A stretch of DNA of 64,000 nucleotides. Origin: Bacillota bacterium. Lineage in GTDB: Bacteria > Bacillota > UBA4882 > UBA8346. This document shows positions 38,185 through 46,511 of this stretch, piece after piece. Below the pieces are notes generated by a model. It was not told the origin of the DNA and did no database searches. It saw only the letters and a list, made by a program, of their open reading frames with translations. The position numbers and the translations under genes are program-made. Positions within the stretch are counted from its first letter, which is position 1. Every line of letters starts with the position of its first letter. The stretch is from positions 124,001 through 188,000 of the forward strand of contig JAEZCE010000052.1 of NCBI GenBank assembly GCA_023429995.1, read 5' to 3'.

Positions 38185-38825
38185 TCGAAATATATCTCAA
38201 AAATGAAGGCTACAATGTGTTAAAAGCAACAGAGGGGCTTGAAGCGCTTGAGATTTTGAATGCATATGAAATTCATCTGATTATCCTGGATATTATGATG
38301 CCTAAAATGGATGGTATACAGGCATGCATGAAAATTCGTGAAGAAAAAAATATGCCGATCATCATACTTTCTGCAAAGGGCCAGGATATGGATAAGATTA
38401 CAGGGCTTAGCATCGGCGCCGATGATTATATCGCTAAACCCTTCAACCCAATGGAGCTTGTTGCCCGGGTAAAATCTCAACTCAGGCGCTATATCAGACT
38501 TAACATTCCTTTTCAAAAAAATCAAGATGAGATAGAAATTGACGGCCTAAGCATCAATACAACTGCCCACGAAATTACTGTGGATGGCACACCTGTCAAA
38601 CTCACTCCCAGGGAGTTTAATATTCTTGAACTCCTGGCAAGAAATAAGGGAGTCGTTTTTAGTATAGAGAAAATATTTGAGGAAGTCTGGAAAGAAGATT
38701 ACTTTGAATCTGGCAATACCGTAATGGTTCATATTCGAAAAATAAGAGAGAAAATAGAAGTCAATCCCAGGAAACCTAAATACATAAAAACAGTATGGGG
38801 GATAGGCTACAAAATTGAAAAATAA
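38130..38825 (+). CDS. OmpR/VanR-type response regulator
   Basis: 231 residues. Receiver domain with phospho-acceptor D54 in IILDIMMPKMDG and conserved Lys in YIAKPFNPMEL. C-terminal winged helix LTPREFNILELLARNKG through KYIKTVWGIGYKIEK, very close to VanR. Overlaps PAP2 by 55 bp and the kinase by 11 bp, indicating tight coupling. Confidence 0.93.
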   Translation: MEKETLLIVDDEKEIRDLIEIYLKNEGYNVLKATEGLEALEILNAYEIHLIILDIMMPKMDGIQACMKIREEKNMPIIILSAKGQDMDKITGLSIGADDYIAKPFNPMELVARVKSQLRRYIRLNIPFQKNQDEIEIDGLSINTTAHEITVDGTPVKLTPREFNILELLARNKGVVFSIEKIFEEVWKEDYFESGNTVMVHIRKIREKIEVNPRKPKYIKTVWGIGYKIEK

Positions 38826-40305
38826 CTTTTCTCTATTTCGGCCTCTTAAACAGATATCAAAACTTGTATATATGATTTATCATGCTGCGCGGCGAAGGAT
38901 TTTTTTTAGCATTAGGGTGGAGCTGTATCTATCCTTTCTTATTTCTCTTGTCTTGTCAGTCATTCTGGTGAACATTGTTACAATGAGTATGCGAACAGCT
39001 GTAAAAAATACAAGATACAGTTTGGAAGGAATCGACCCGGTTGCCCAAAAAATTGCTCTGGAGGTTTTGGAGGAAAAAGAAACCGGATTGAGCGATTATG
39101 AAATCCAAAAACTGATTGATCAAGCTGTAGCACGGCGACCATTTACAATTTTAATTACCGATAATAATGGAAAAGTTCTCTATAAATCGGTAAATGCCAA
39201 AGAAACACAAATTGATTTATTCACGGTGTTTAAAAATGACATTGATGACGCTCATCATTACCAATTCGGGGAAAAAAAGTTTTTCTGCGTATATCCAACC
39301 GTGTTAAAAAAGGTCGGGGTTTATGTAATAGGTTATATGAATACCAATGACAAAGCCGTCGTTTTTGTTGGAGTAATTTTGTTTATCACGATAGCGTTTA
39401 TCGGATTATTTTTCTTTTTGTTACTCACAAAGCGGAAAATAAAATATATTGAAAAACTTGTTGCAGGTATTTCGACCATAGCTACCGGTAATCTAGACTT
39501 TAGAATTGAAAAGAAAGGTATGGATGAACTTGCTTTACTTGCGGGTAACATCAACAAAATGGCAGCAGAATTGAAATACCAGATCGAAGAGGAAAGAAAA
39601 ACGGAGCGGACAAAAAATGAATTGATCACAAACATATCTCATGATTTAAGAACTCCGCTTACCTCCATTATGGGGTATCTTAGGTTGCTTAGTGGGAAAA
39701 AGTATGAAAATGAAAGGCAGCTTGAAGACTTTATCAACATTGCCTATGATAAGTCGGATAAATTAAATATGCTCATCAAGGATCTTTTTGATTATACCAA
39801 GCTTTCCAATGAAGGGACAGTGTTGAATATCTCCAAAGTGAACATTAACGAAATGCTGGAACAATTGATTGAGGAATTGACACCGGTTGCTGAAGAAAAT
39901 GAATTACAATTTATGAAGGAAATTTCTCAAGATAAAATTGTTTTAGAAGTCGATGGGGATTTACTGGTTCGGGTTTTTGAAAACCTTTTGATGAATGCTA
40001 TAAGGTACAGTTTTAAACCTGGCAAAATATTAATAAAGCTGCTATCTGAATCCGGAAAAACTTTAATTTGCATTGAAAATAAAGGCGCTCATATCCCTTC
40101 CGAAGAGTTACCGAACCTGTTCAATCGGTTTTACCGTTTGGAGAAATCCAGGTCTGCAGATAGCGGCGGGTCCGGGCTTGGTCTGGCAATAGCCAAAAGT
40201 ATTGTTTCACTTCATCATGGCGCTATTTGGGCCGAGTGTGAAGATAATAATATACGCTTTGTTGTTGAGCTTCCACTTGAAAACTATTGGAGACTGAAAG
40301 ATTAA
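38815..40305 (+). CDS. VanS-like sensor histidine kinase
   Basis: 496 residues. TM1 about 34-56, an extracytoplasmic sensor of about 120 residues, TM2 about 181-205, HAMP, HisKA with H276 in ISHDLRTPLTS, then HATPase with N-box LLMNAIRYS and G-boxes (GGSGLGLAIAKS). TTG start inside the response regulator gene. Together with the regulator it probably senses cell-envelope stress and drives the lipid genes upstream. The stop lies at the exact junction with TOTE-derived sequence. Confidence 0.93.
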   Translation: MKNNFSLFRPLKQISKLVYMIYHAARRRIFFSIRVELYLSFLISLVLSVILVNIVTMSMRTAVKNTRYSLEGIDPVAQKIALEVLEEKETGLSDYEIQKLIDQAVARRPFTILITDNNGKVLYKSVNAKETQIDLFTVFKNDIDDAHHYQFGEKKFFCVYPTVLKKVGVYVIGYMNTNDKAVVFVGVILFITIAFIGLFFFLLLTKRKIKYIEKLVAGISTIATGNLDFRIEKKGMDELALLAGNINKMAAELKYQIEEERKTERTKNELITNISHDLRTPLTSIMGYLRLLSGKKYENERQLEDFINIAYDKSDKLNMLIKDLFDYTKLSNEGTVLNISKVNINEMLEQLIEELTPVAEENELQFMKEISQDKIVLEVDGDLLVRVFENLLMNAIRYSFKPGKILIKLLSESGKTLICIENKGAHIPSEELPNLFNRFYRLEKSRSADSGGSGLGLAIAKSIVSLHHGAIWAECEDNNIRFVVELPLENYWRLKD

Positions 40306-40630
40306 GGCTTCAATTGGGAATTCCTAAGCAGCCAGGGTTTCCTTTTGGTTTTCGCCTGAATTTACAGTGCCTACCGTTTTCGTAACTCCTTACCGCATCA
40401 TGAAGAATCCGCTGATTCCGGATGCTACTCTGAGCAGGAGTCAGGGTAGTTTTCCGCCTAAATATTCATCAAAAATTTGCGGTGATTGATCAAAGGATTG
40501 TATGGTACGGAAGTATTAATTGATTGAGTTTTGGGAGTGGGGAGGAAAGCATCAAACGGCTTGAAAGTCCTAGTATAGCCAATGAACTGATTAAAATTAC
40601 AGAAAAGGTCAATGATAAGTTGTTATAGTT
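40300..40630 (+). pseudogene. Internally deleted TOTE remnants (5' scrap and 3' end)
   Basis: TTAAGGCTTCAATTGGGAAT at 40302, followed by the matching TCCTAAGCAGCCAGG, repeats codons ~27-40 of the TOTE gene. From 40434 the sequence matches the TOTE 3' end (GTAGTTTTCCGCC, ATTCATCAAAAATTTGCGGTG, the HKD region and the terminal TTGTTATAG at about 40620-40628), with point changes and stops. With 35792-36120 it represents a second TOTE gene largely replaced by the methyltransferase/PAP2/kinase operon. The 611-bp gap has no other gene except the 20-codon frame listed below. Confidence 0.8.
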
Positions 40631-40649
40631 TGTTGAAGAAAAAAGAATG

Positions 40650-40755
40650 TAAAAATTTCGCCGTTGGACCCGATACGGAGAACGCTACCACAAATAATTC
40701 GTCGATAGAACAGATACGATTAGCGTATCTGTTCTATCGACGAAAGTATAAGTGA
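40650..40755 (+). repeat. rlmH 3'-end-like att repeat with perfect 21-bp hairpin, copy E
   Basis: AAAAATTTCGCCGTTGGACC, GATACGGAGAACGCTACCA and CAAATAATT, then a hairpin whose arms (40698-40718 and 40724-40744, starting TTCGTCGATAGAACAG) are perfectly complementary over 21 bp with a 5-nt loop ATTAG. The most regular member of the family. Confidence 0.7.
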
Positions 40756-40803
40756 TTCTGCTTGAAAATTGGCTTTGAACGAGAAAATTTTGGAGTATAA
40801 AAT

Positions 40804-40866
40804 ATGAATAAAGTGGGTGAATACAAAGGCTTAAACGGCGCAACCGGTATTAAAGTAATACAATAG
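40804..40866 (+). other. 20-codon frame after copy E
   Basis: MNKVGEYKGLNGATGIKVIQ then stop. It sits where the MNT gene starts after copy D. No ribosome binding site is evident. It may be the stub of a deleted cassette gene. Low confidence. Confidence 0.2.
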
Positions 40867-40916
40867 TGTGTAATTACTGATTCCAGAGACTCTAAATACC
40901 AGGTTAAAATTATGAT

Positions 40917-42245
40917 TTAGTCTTTCCCGGCCACCAGATCCAGTTTGGCCTCTGCCGTCAAGTAAAGGGCGACTCCGCGGTAATATCCGTTCAATGCCTG
41001 ATCCAAGGCCACCTGGGAATCCATGATATCCATGGTGGTGGACAGGCCTTCATTAAACCGGCCCTGGGTCTGCTCCAAAGATTCTTTGGCCAGCTCAATA
41101 TTGGACTGATTGGCGTGAATGACTGCTAAACTTTCCTGGAGATTTTGGGCGGCCCCTTCCACATCCAGCCGGATCTGATCCCGCAGGCCCGTTTCCTGAA
41201 TCGCGGTTAATTCCATCTTTTTTTGGGCGCCTTTGATCTTGGCGGGGGTGGTGAAACCGTCAAAGATGTTGCCGCTGATATTGAGGGAAAGGGTCCACTG
41301 CTTATTGTCCGTCCAATGGCTGGGGTTATCATCCAAACTTCCAGCCTCATACTGGCCGGTTAAGAAGACTTTAGGCTTAAAACCTGCCTCGGCCAAATCC
41401 TTTTGATAATGGCTCAATGTTTCCGCCTGTTTGGCCTGATGCATTTCCGGGCGGCTTTCATAGGCGGACTCCAAAAGTTGTTTCATGTCCAGTTGGGGCT
41501 GGGCTGAAAGGCTTAATTTTTCGGAAGCAAAGTCCACCGAAAATAGCCGGTCTTTGGCAAACCCGATCAGGATCGCCAGATTCAGTTTCGCCAGTTGCAG
41601 GTCATTTTGAGCGCTGATTACTTGTGGTTTTAAGGAATCCCGTTGCACTCTGGCGCGGAGTAATTCGAATTTCGAAACACTCCCCAGTTGATATAGGACT
41701 TCAGTCCGTGTTACATGGTGCTCCAGATTGTCCAGAGAGGTTTCCGAAACCTTCAGGACTTGCCCGGCCAGCCAAACCTGGTAAAAGGCTTGTTTGACCT
41801 GAAAAGTCAATTGTTGTTTGGCCTGGCGCTCATTTTCTCTGGCCATGTCCAGATGGATCTTGGCCAGCCGGAGTTCGCCGGCGGACTTACCCCCGGAATA
41901 AAGTTCTTGGGTTAAGGAAAGGGCCGTTCCGGATTCATTTTTGGAAGCTCCTGAGTAGATATCCGCATCATAAGGGTACATGGATTCCTGCGCCTTGTCG
42001 GCAAAGAGGGAATAATCAAGCTTGGGCCAATAAGCGCCCCTGGCTTCGGTAACTTCCGTTTTGGCGATTTCCACTTTTTTCTTGGCTGCTTTCATGGTTT
42101 GACTATTCTGAGAAGCCAATTCCAAACAGCGATCCAGAGATGGCCTTTCCGGCTCTGCAGAAAACGGTGAATCGGCGGCATCCACCATACCGGGCAGAGC
42201 TATTAAGAGGCTGGCAAAAACGAATATCCATATTTTTCGAACCAT
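40917..42245 (-). CDS. TolC-family outer-membrane efflux channel
   Basis: About 442 residues. Signal peptide (MVRKIWIFVFASLLIALPG, cleavage near VDAAD), then two repeats of the outer-membrane-efflux-protein domain with long amphipathic coiled coils (LSLTQELYSGGKSAGELRLA and SLNISGNIFDGFTTPAKIKG as equivalent halves). I start it at ATG 42245 because GGAGG is 10 bases upstream; the frame opens 18 bases earlier. It forms the outer-membrane exit duct for the EmrAB-like pump encoded upstream in the same operon. Direct evidence for a diderm cell. Confidence 0.92.
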   Translation of the reverse strand: MVRKIWIFVFASLLIALPGMVDAADSPFSAEPERPSLDRCLELASQNSQTMKAAKKKVEIAKTEVTEARGAYWPKLDYSLFADKAQESMYPYDADIYSGASKNESGTALSLTQELYSGGKSAGELRLAKIHLDMARENERQAKQQLTFQVKQAFYQVWLAGQVLKVSETSLDNLEHHVTRTEVLYQLGSVSKFELLRARVQRDSLKPQVISAQNDLQLAKLNLAILIGFAKDRLFSVDFASEKLSLSAQPQLDMKQLLESAYESRPEMHQAKQAETLSHYQKDLAEAGFKPKVFLTGQYEAGSLDDNPSHWTDNKQWTLSLNISGNIFDGFTTPAKIKGAQKKMELTAIQETGLRDQIRLDVEGAAQNLQESLAVIHANQSNIELAKESLEQTQGRFNEGLSTTMDIMDSQVALDQALNGYYRGVALYLTAEAKLDLVAGKD

Positions 42246-42270
42246 TGGGTAAATACCTCCCATTTGAATC

Positions 42271-43911
42271 TTACTTTATAGGTTTAACCTTGTCTGCCGT
42301 TAAAGTTTCCGGCCCGGCTGCATTTTTAGCTTTGGAGCGGAACAAAAAGATAACAAACATGCTCAAGAAGGTCAAAACGGCAGCCACCAGATAACAATCG
42401 TTGATCGCCTGAACGTAAGCTAGTTTACTCAAGTAACTACTAATCACGGATTTGGCTTGCAAGGCTGCCTTGATGTAATAAAAGGAAGTTCCGGTTTTCG
42501 CTTTGGCTAGAGCGGTGCATCCTGTGAACACGTTCTGAAAAACAGGCGATGCTGTCTGTACGGACTGGCCGAGCATAGCGGTATGAAAAGTCTGGCGCTG
42601 GATTAGGAGAGTCCCGAGGATGGCTACGCCGAAACTGCCGCCTACTTGGCGAAGAAGGTTGAGGAGTCCCGAGGCCTGGGCCATTTTTTCCTTGGGAATC
42701 CGGACCATCGCTACCGACATGAGCGGAGTCATCATAAGCCCCATCCCCAATCCGCGTAAAATAATGGGAAGCATAATTTGCGGATATCCGGAAGAAAGGG
42801 ATAGAAAGCCGTTTAAATAGAGACTGATTGCCATCAAGGAAGAACCTAAAAGAAGCGGAATTTTAGGATTGAGTTTATCCGCCATGATTCCGGAAACCGG
42901 CGACATCGTCGCTTGAATCAATCCCATCGGCAGGAAGAACATCCCCGCTTGCATAGCCGTATAGCCCAAGGCATTCTGCAAGTATAAAGGCTGGATAAAG
43001 GTGCTGCCGAACAGTCCCAGTCCGAAGATAAACAGCAGGAAATTGCATAACGTAAAAGTATAATCTTTAAATAGTCTTAAATCGACCAGCGGTGATTTTG
43101 CGGAAAACTCCCGGATCAGAAAAATAAGCAACCCTGCCATGGAGAGGGCAAAACAGGCGAGGATGAATCCCGAGGTCCAACCGCCGATATTCCATGCGGA
43201 ATTGCCATTGGTCAGGGCTACTAAAAGAAAAGTGAGAAAGGTCGCCATACTTAAAAAACCCGGTACATCAAAAGGACTGTTTTTTTCCGATTTATACTCG
43301 CGCTGGATAAGCCAGGTGGCCAACATGCAAATACAGCCCACCGGGATATTGATGCTGAAGATCGCTTGCCACCTAAAGGTATCGACTAAGTATCCTCCAA
43401 TCAACGGCCCGAAGGAGGCGGAGGCTGCTCCGGCAATACTCCAAAAACCAAGGGCTTTCCCCCGTTGTTCCGGGGGAAACTCCCGGCTGATGATGGTCAT
43501 ACCGACCGGCATTAAAATTCCGCCGCCGACAGCTTGAATAATCCGGAAGAAGATTAAAATGTCCTCATTCCAGGAAGTACCGCAAAGCAGTGAGCCTGTG
43601 GTAAATATCAGCAAGGCTGTAAAATAGGTACGCTTATACCCAAAACGGTCGGCCAGCCAGCCGGATGTCGGTAACATTAGGGAAAAAACCAAGGTATAGG
43701 CGGTGGAGATCCAGGTAATTTTATCGATGCTGGTGCCGAAAGTAGCCATCATTTTCGGCATGCTCACATTGACGATCGATGAATCCAGCATTGCCATAAA
43801 AGTGCCGATGATGATGTTTATCAATACCAACCAACGGTAAGCCTTATGCTCCGGGTTAAACGGTGAAATTTTAGCGATCAGATTTTGGCGGAACTTTTCA
43901 AAATTCACCAT
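42271..43911 (-). CDS. emrB: DHA2/EmrB-type MFS multidrug transporter
   Basis: 546 residues with 14 predicted TM helices. MFS loop motif WLADRFGYKRTYF and the drug/H+ antiporter-2 motif C region (FRIIQAVGGGILMPVGM) are present. Works with a membrane-fusion protein and TolC to export drugs directly across both membranes. Its ATG lies two bases after the fusion-protein stop. Confidence 0.93.
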   Translation of the reverse strand: MVNFEKFRQNLIAKISPFNPEHKAYRWLVLINIIIGTFMAMLDSSIVNVSMPKMMATFGTSIDKITWISTAYTLVFSLMLPTSGWLADRFGYKRTYFTALLIFTTGSLLCGTSWNEDILIFFRIIQAVGGGILMPVGMTIISREFPPEQRGKALGFWSIAGAASASFGPLIGGYLVDTFRWQAIFSINIPVGCICMLATWLIQREYKSEKNSPFDVPGFLSMATFLTFLLVALTNGNSAWNIGGWTSGFILACFALSMAGLLIFLIREFSAKSPLVDLRLFKDYTFTLCNFLLFIFGLGLFGSTFIQPLYLQNALGYTAMQAGMFFLPMGLIQATMSPVSGIMADKLNPKIPLLLGSSLMAISLYLNGFLSLSSGYPQIMLPIILRGLGMGLMMTPLMSVAMVRIPKEKMAQASGLLNLLRQVGGSFGVAILGTLLIQRQTFHTAMLGQSVQTASPVFQNVFTGCTALAKAKTGTSFYYIKAALQAKSVISSYLSKLAYVQAINDCYLVAAVLTFLSMFVIFLFRSKAKNAAGPETLTADKVKPIK

Positions 43912-43912
43912 G

Positions 43913-44812
43913 TTATTTCACCTTCACTCGGACTTCCACGGACATTCCCGGCAGTAACGGCTTGATCTCGGCGGTATTTTCGACGCTGATCTTGACCGGG
44001 ACGCGTTGGGTGACTTTGGTAAAGTTTCCGGAAGCGTTGTTAGCTCCGATGAGCGAGAATTGGGCGGCGGTATTGACGCCCATTTCTGTGACTTTTCCGT
44101 AAAAATGGGCTCCGGGGTAAGCGTCTACTTTGATCTCCACCGGCTCACCCACATGGATGGCGGCCAGCTTGGTCTCTTCAAAATTGGCGCTCACCCAAAC
44201 GTGCCGGAGATCATAAAGGGTGTAAATGGATTGGCCCGGCTGGACCACGTCCCCGGCTAAGACCCACCGTTTGGCGATGACACCCGAAACGGGACTGTGG
44301 ATCTGCAGATTTTTTAAGTCAGTTTCATCGACTCCCAGCTTGGCCTGGGAAGTCTTTACAGCAGTCAGGGCCATCGCATAATTGGCCTTCGCTACATCCA
44401 GGTTATGCCGGGCATTGTCATATTCTTGTCTGGAGATGAAATTTTGGTTGAACTGGACGTCAGCCCGGGCAAAATCGGTTTGAGCCTTTTTTAGATTGAT
44501 TAGGGCCAGATTGACATTTTCTTGGGAACCGGCGAAAGTAGTTTGATCTTGGGCCTGTTGCGCCTGATTGTCAGCTCTGTCTAACTCGGCCAGTACTTGA
44601 CCGGACGCTACTGCCTGGCTTTCTTGGCCCCATAACCGGCTGACCCTTCCTAAGACTTTGGAACTGACGGTAGACTGAAAGCCGTCAATGGAGGCGTCAT
44701 CCGTCGATACATAACCACAAAGCCGGGCAAACCAATACCAAAGCCCGGCCCCTCCCAGGATGAGGATTAGCAAAGCAGGAATTAGTAATTTTTTAAAAAT
44801 GCCGTTTTTCAT
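43913..44812 (-). CDS. emrA: EmrA/HlyD-type membrane fusion protein
   Basis: About 299 residues. N-terminal TM helix (about 8-30), biotinyl-lipoyl-like halves (VSSKVLGRVSRLWGQESQ and VSGVIAKRWVLAGDVVQPGQ), a helical hairpin (QAQQAQDQTTFAGSQ) and a beta-barrel domain. I start it at ATG 44812, giving MKNGIFKKLLIPALL with a GAAAGG site upstream; the frame opens 117 bases earlier without support. First gene of the pump operon. Confidence 0.92.
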   Translation of the reverse strand: MKNGIFKKLLIPALLILILGGAGLWYWFARLCGYVSTDDASIDGFQSTVSSKVLGRVSRLWGQESQAVASGQVLAELDRADNQAQQAQDQTTFAGSQENVNLALINLKKAQTDFARADVQFNQNFISRQEYDNARHNLDVAKANYAMALTAVKTSQAKLGVDETDLKNLQIHSPVSGVIAKRWVLAGDVVQPGQSIYTLYDLRHVWVSANFEETKLAAIHVGEPVEIKVDAYPGAHFYGKVTEMGVNTAAQFSLIGANNASGNFTKVTQRVPVKISVENTAEIKPLLPGMSVEVRVKVK

Positions 44813-44879
44813 TGGCGATACGACCTTTCTTTTATAAATTCCCTGGCACGGGATTGATAAAGAAGCAGGGAAAGTTTTA

Positions 44880-44902
44880 ATAAGAAACGTAACGTTTCTT
44901 AT
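44880..44902. promoter_or_regulatory. TetR operator between emrA and the regulator gene
   Basis: A 23-bp perfect dyad: arms TAAGAAACGT (44881-44890) and ACGTTTCTTA (44892-44901) about a central A, extended by one A/T pair. It lies between two divergent genes, and a TATAAT (44913-44918) follows at the right spacing for the tetR promoter. Binding by the neighbouring TetR protein would repress both directions. Confidence 0.8.
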
Positions 44903-44974
44903 ATGGGTATGATATAATAGGTTTTGCAAAAAAGCAATACCAAAATTGTTATTTTTTGAGGATGGTGGCAGTCA

Positions 44975-45637
44975 ATGAGTGAGATGGGGAAGGATCGAAA
45001 GGATCAGGAGTTTTCGGGGCCCGGCGGGCCTGACAACGCCGAAGGCGGGAACGGGGGAACGCGCCGCCGGGGTCAAATCCTGGAAGACGCCATCCTTGAA
45101 GGGGCTTGGCAGGAGCTATCCGAGGTCGGTTATAACCGGCTGACCATGGAGGGGGTCGCCGAGCGGGCGAAGACCAATAAAGCGGTTGTCTATCGCCGCT
45201 ATTCCACCAAAGCTCAATTGGTGGTGGCGACGCTAAAAAAATACATAGGACCGTTGTTTTCCAAAGCAGCGCCAGATACCGGAAACTTGCGCGATGACGT
45301 TTTTGCTTATCTGCACGGGCTGGCTAAGCCTTTCCAAATGATAGGCGCGGAAACCATCAATGGCCTGTTGGCCGAACATCTCACTAAGGAATTAATCGCC
45401 TCATTCCCGGCGATTCGGCGGCGGGAGCCGGAGTCCGAGTTGATGAAGGGAATGCTGACGATCCTAAAAAATGCGGCAAAACGGGGTGAAGTGAAACTGG
45501 AAAAAATAAAGCCACGCATTATTTCATTGCCTTTGGACTTGTTCCGCTATGAAATTGCAATCACCCATGAGCCGATATCAGAGGAGACTTTAACCGAAAT
45601 CGTCGATGATATTTTTATGCCGCTGGTCCGGCGGTAA
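44975..45637 (+). CDS. TetR-family repressor of the efflux operon
   Basis: 220 residues. A glycine-rich N-terminal tail (GPGGPDNAEGGNGGTRRR) precedes the HTH (LTMEGVAERAKTNKAVVYRRYSTK cut here at its key part NKAVVYRRY). The C-terminal ligand domain is of the TetR_C_11 type. Divergent to emrA with the 23-bp palindrome between them. Confidence 0.9.
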   Translation: MSEMGKDRKDQEFSGPGGPDNAEGGNGGTRRRGQILEDAILEGAWQELSEVGYNRLTMEGVAERAKTNKAVVYRRYSTKAQLVVATLKKYIGPLFSKAAPDTGNLRDDVFAYLHGLAKPFQMIGAETINGLLAEHLTKELIASFPAIRRREPESELMKGMLTILKNAAKRGEVKLEKIKPRIISLPLDLFRYEIAITHEPISEETLTEIVDDIFMPLVRR

Positions 45638-45647
45638 TTTAAGATTT

Positions 45648-45740
45648 GAATTTCGCCGTTAGACCCGATACGGAGAGAAGTACCACAATAGTTCGCCGAT
45701 AGAAGGGATACAGTATTCGGATCACTCTTATCAGCTTAAT
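45648..45740 (+). repeat. rlmH 3'-end-like att repeat with degenerate hairpin, copy F
   Basis: ATTTCGCCGTTAGACCCGAT, ACGGAGAGAAGTACCA, CAATAG, then TTCGCCGATAGAAGGGATAC, the same left arm as copy D, but the right arm has decayed. Begins 11 bp after the tetR stop. TGGTATATC, related to the promoter seen after copies C and D, follows near 45752. Confidence 0.6.
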
Positions 45741-45832
45741 ACAGAATATTATGGTATATCTTAACGATAATTAACATTGAAGGTCCATCCAGTGTAAAAA
45801 TGTGGATTGGATAGCAGAGGAGTGTTTTCGCG

Positions 45833-46435
45833 TTGAATGAAGACTACATCGTACAGTTATCTAAAGCTCTAAATGCGCACGCCAGCATTCCCGATGATCA
45901 ACTTGCCCAAATAATAAACATCGCTTACCCGATCGCAATTAACAAAGATGATTATTTTATAAGAGCCGGGGAAATCCAGCCCTGGCTTGGATTTGTTATT
46001 GCTGGGGTTTTTCGTTGCTTTCATTGTGATGATAAGGGAACGGAGTATACTAAATACTTTTTTAAAGAAAATGATTTTATGACAGCTAACGGCCATTCAT
46101 TAGTTGATACAGAAAATACCGAACCAGAATCAGACTATTATTGCCAAGCCGTAGAAGATTCGACGGTATTGAAAATTGATAAAATGAAATTTAAGGGTTT
46201 ATTGACTCACCCTTGCTGGCAAGAAGTTTTCGTGAAAGAAATTGAACACATCCATCGAATCGACGAACGAAGAATTAAGCAACTATTATTGGAAGATGCC
46301 GAAACTCGGTATTTAAATTTTTTGGATGACTTTCCGAAAATAGAAAATCGGATCAGACAATCTCATATTGCCGCTTATATTGGTGTTTCACCGGTATCTT
46401 TGAGCCGGATTCGGGCTAAAATCAGATCCAATTAA
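45833..46435 (+). CDS. Crp/Fnr-family transcriptional regulator
   Basis: 200 residues. Cyclic-nucleotide-binding-type beta barrel (about 20-125, YFIRAGEIQPWLGFVIAG) and a C-terminal HTH (RQSHIAAYIGVSPVSLSRIR). No N-terminal cysteine cluster like that of Fnr, so the ligand is unknown. TTG start with GAGGAG upstream. Immediately upstream of the DUF362 gene, its likely target. Confidence 0.88.
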   Translation: MNEDYIVQLSKALNAHASIPDDQLAQIINIAYPIAINKDDYFIRAGEIQPWLGFVIAGVFRCFHCDDKGTEYTKYFFKENDFMTANGHSLVDTENTEPESDYYCQAVEDSTVLKIDKMKFKGLLTHPCWQEVFVKEIEHIHRIDERRIKQLLLEDAETRYLNFLDDFPKIENRIRQSHIAAYIGVSPVSLSRIRAKIRSN

Positions 46436-46511
46436 CCTATGTTAATGAAATATGCAGGTTCTTTTGGTATTCTTTATCTATCCTAAGAAACATAGATAAA
46501 GGAGAATCTTT

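Noticed and set aside
31296..45760. Interpretation of the repeats as a CRISPR array or integron
   Set aside because: Spacing is in kilobases and no cas genes or integrase are present. The rlmH-derived core points to an SCC-like site instead.
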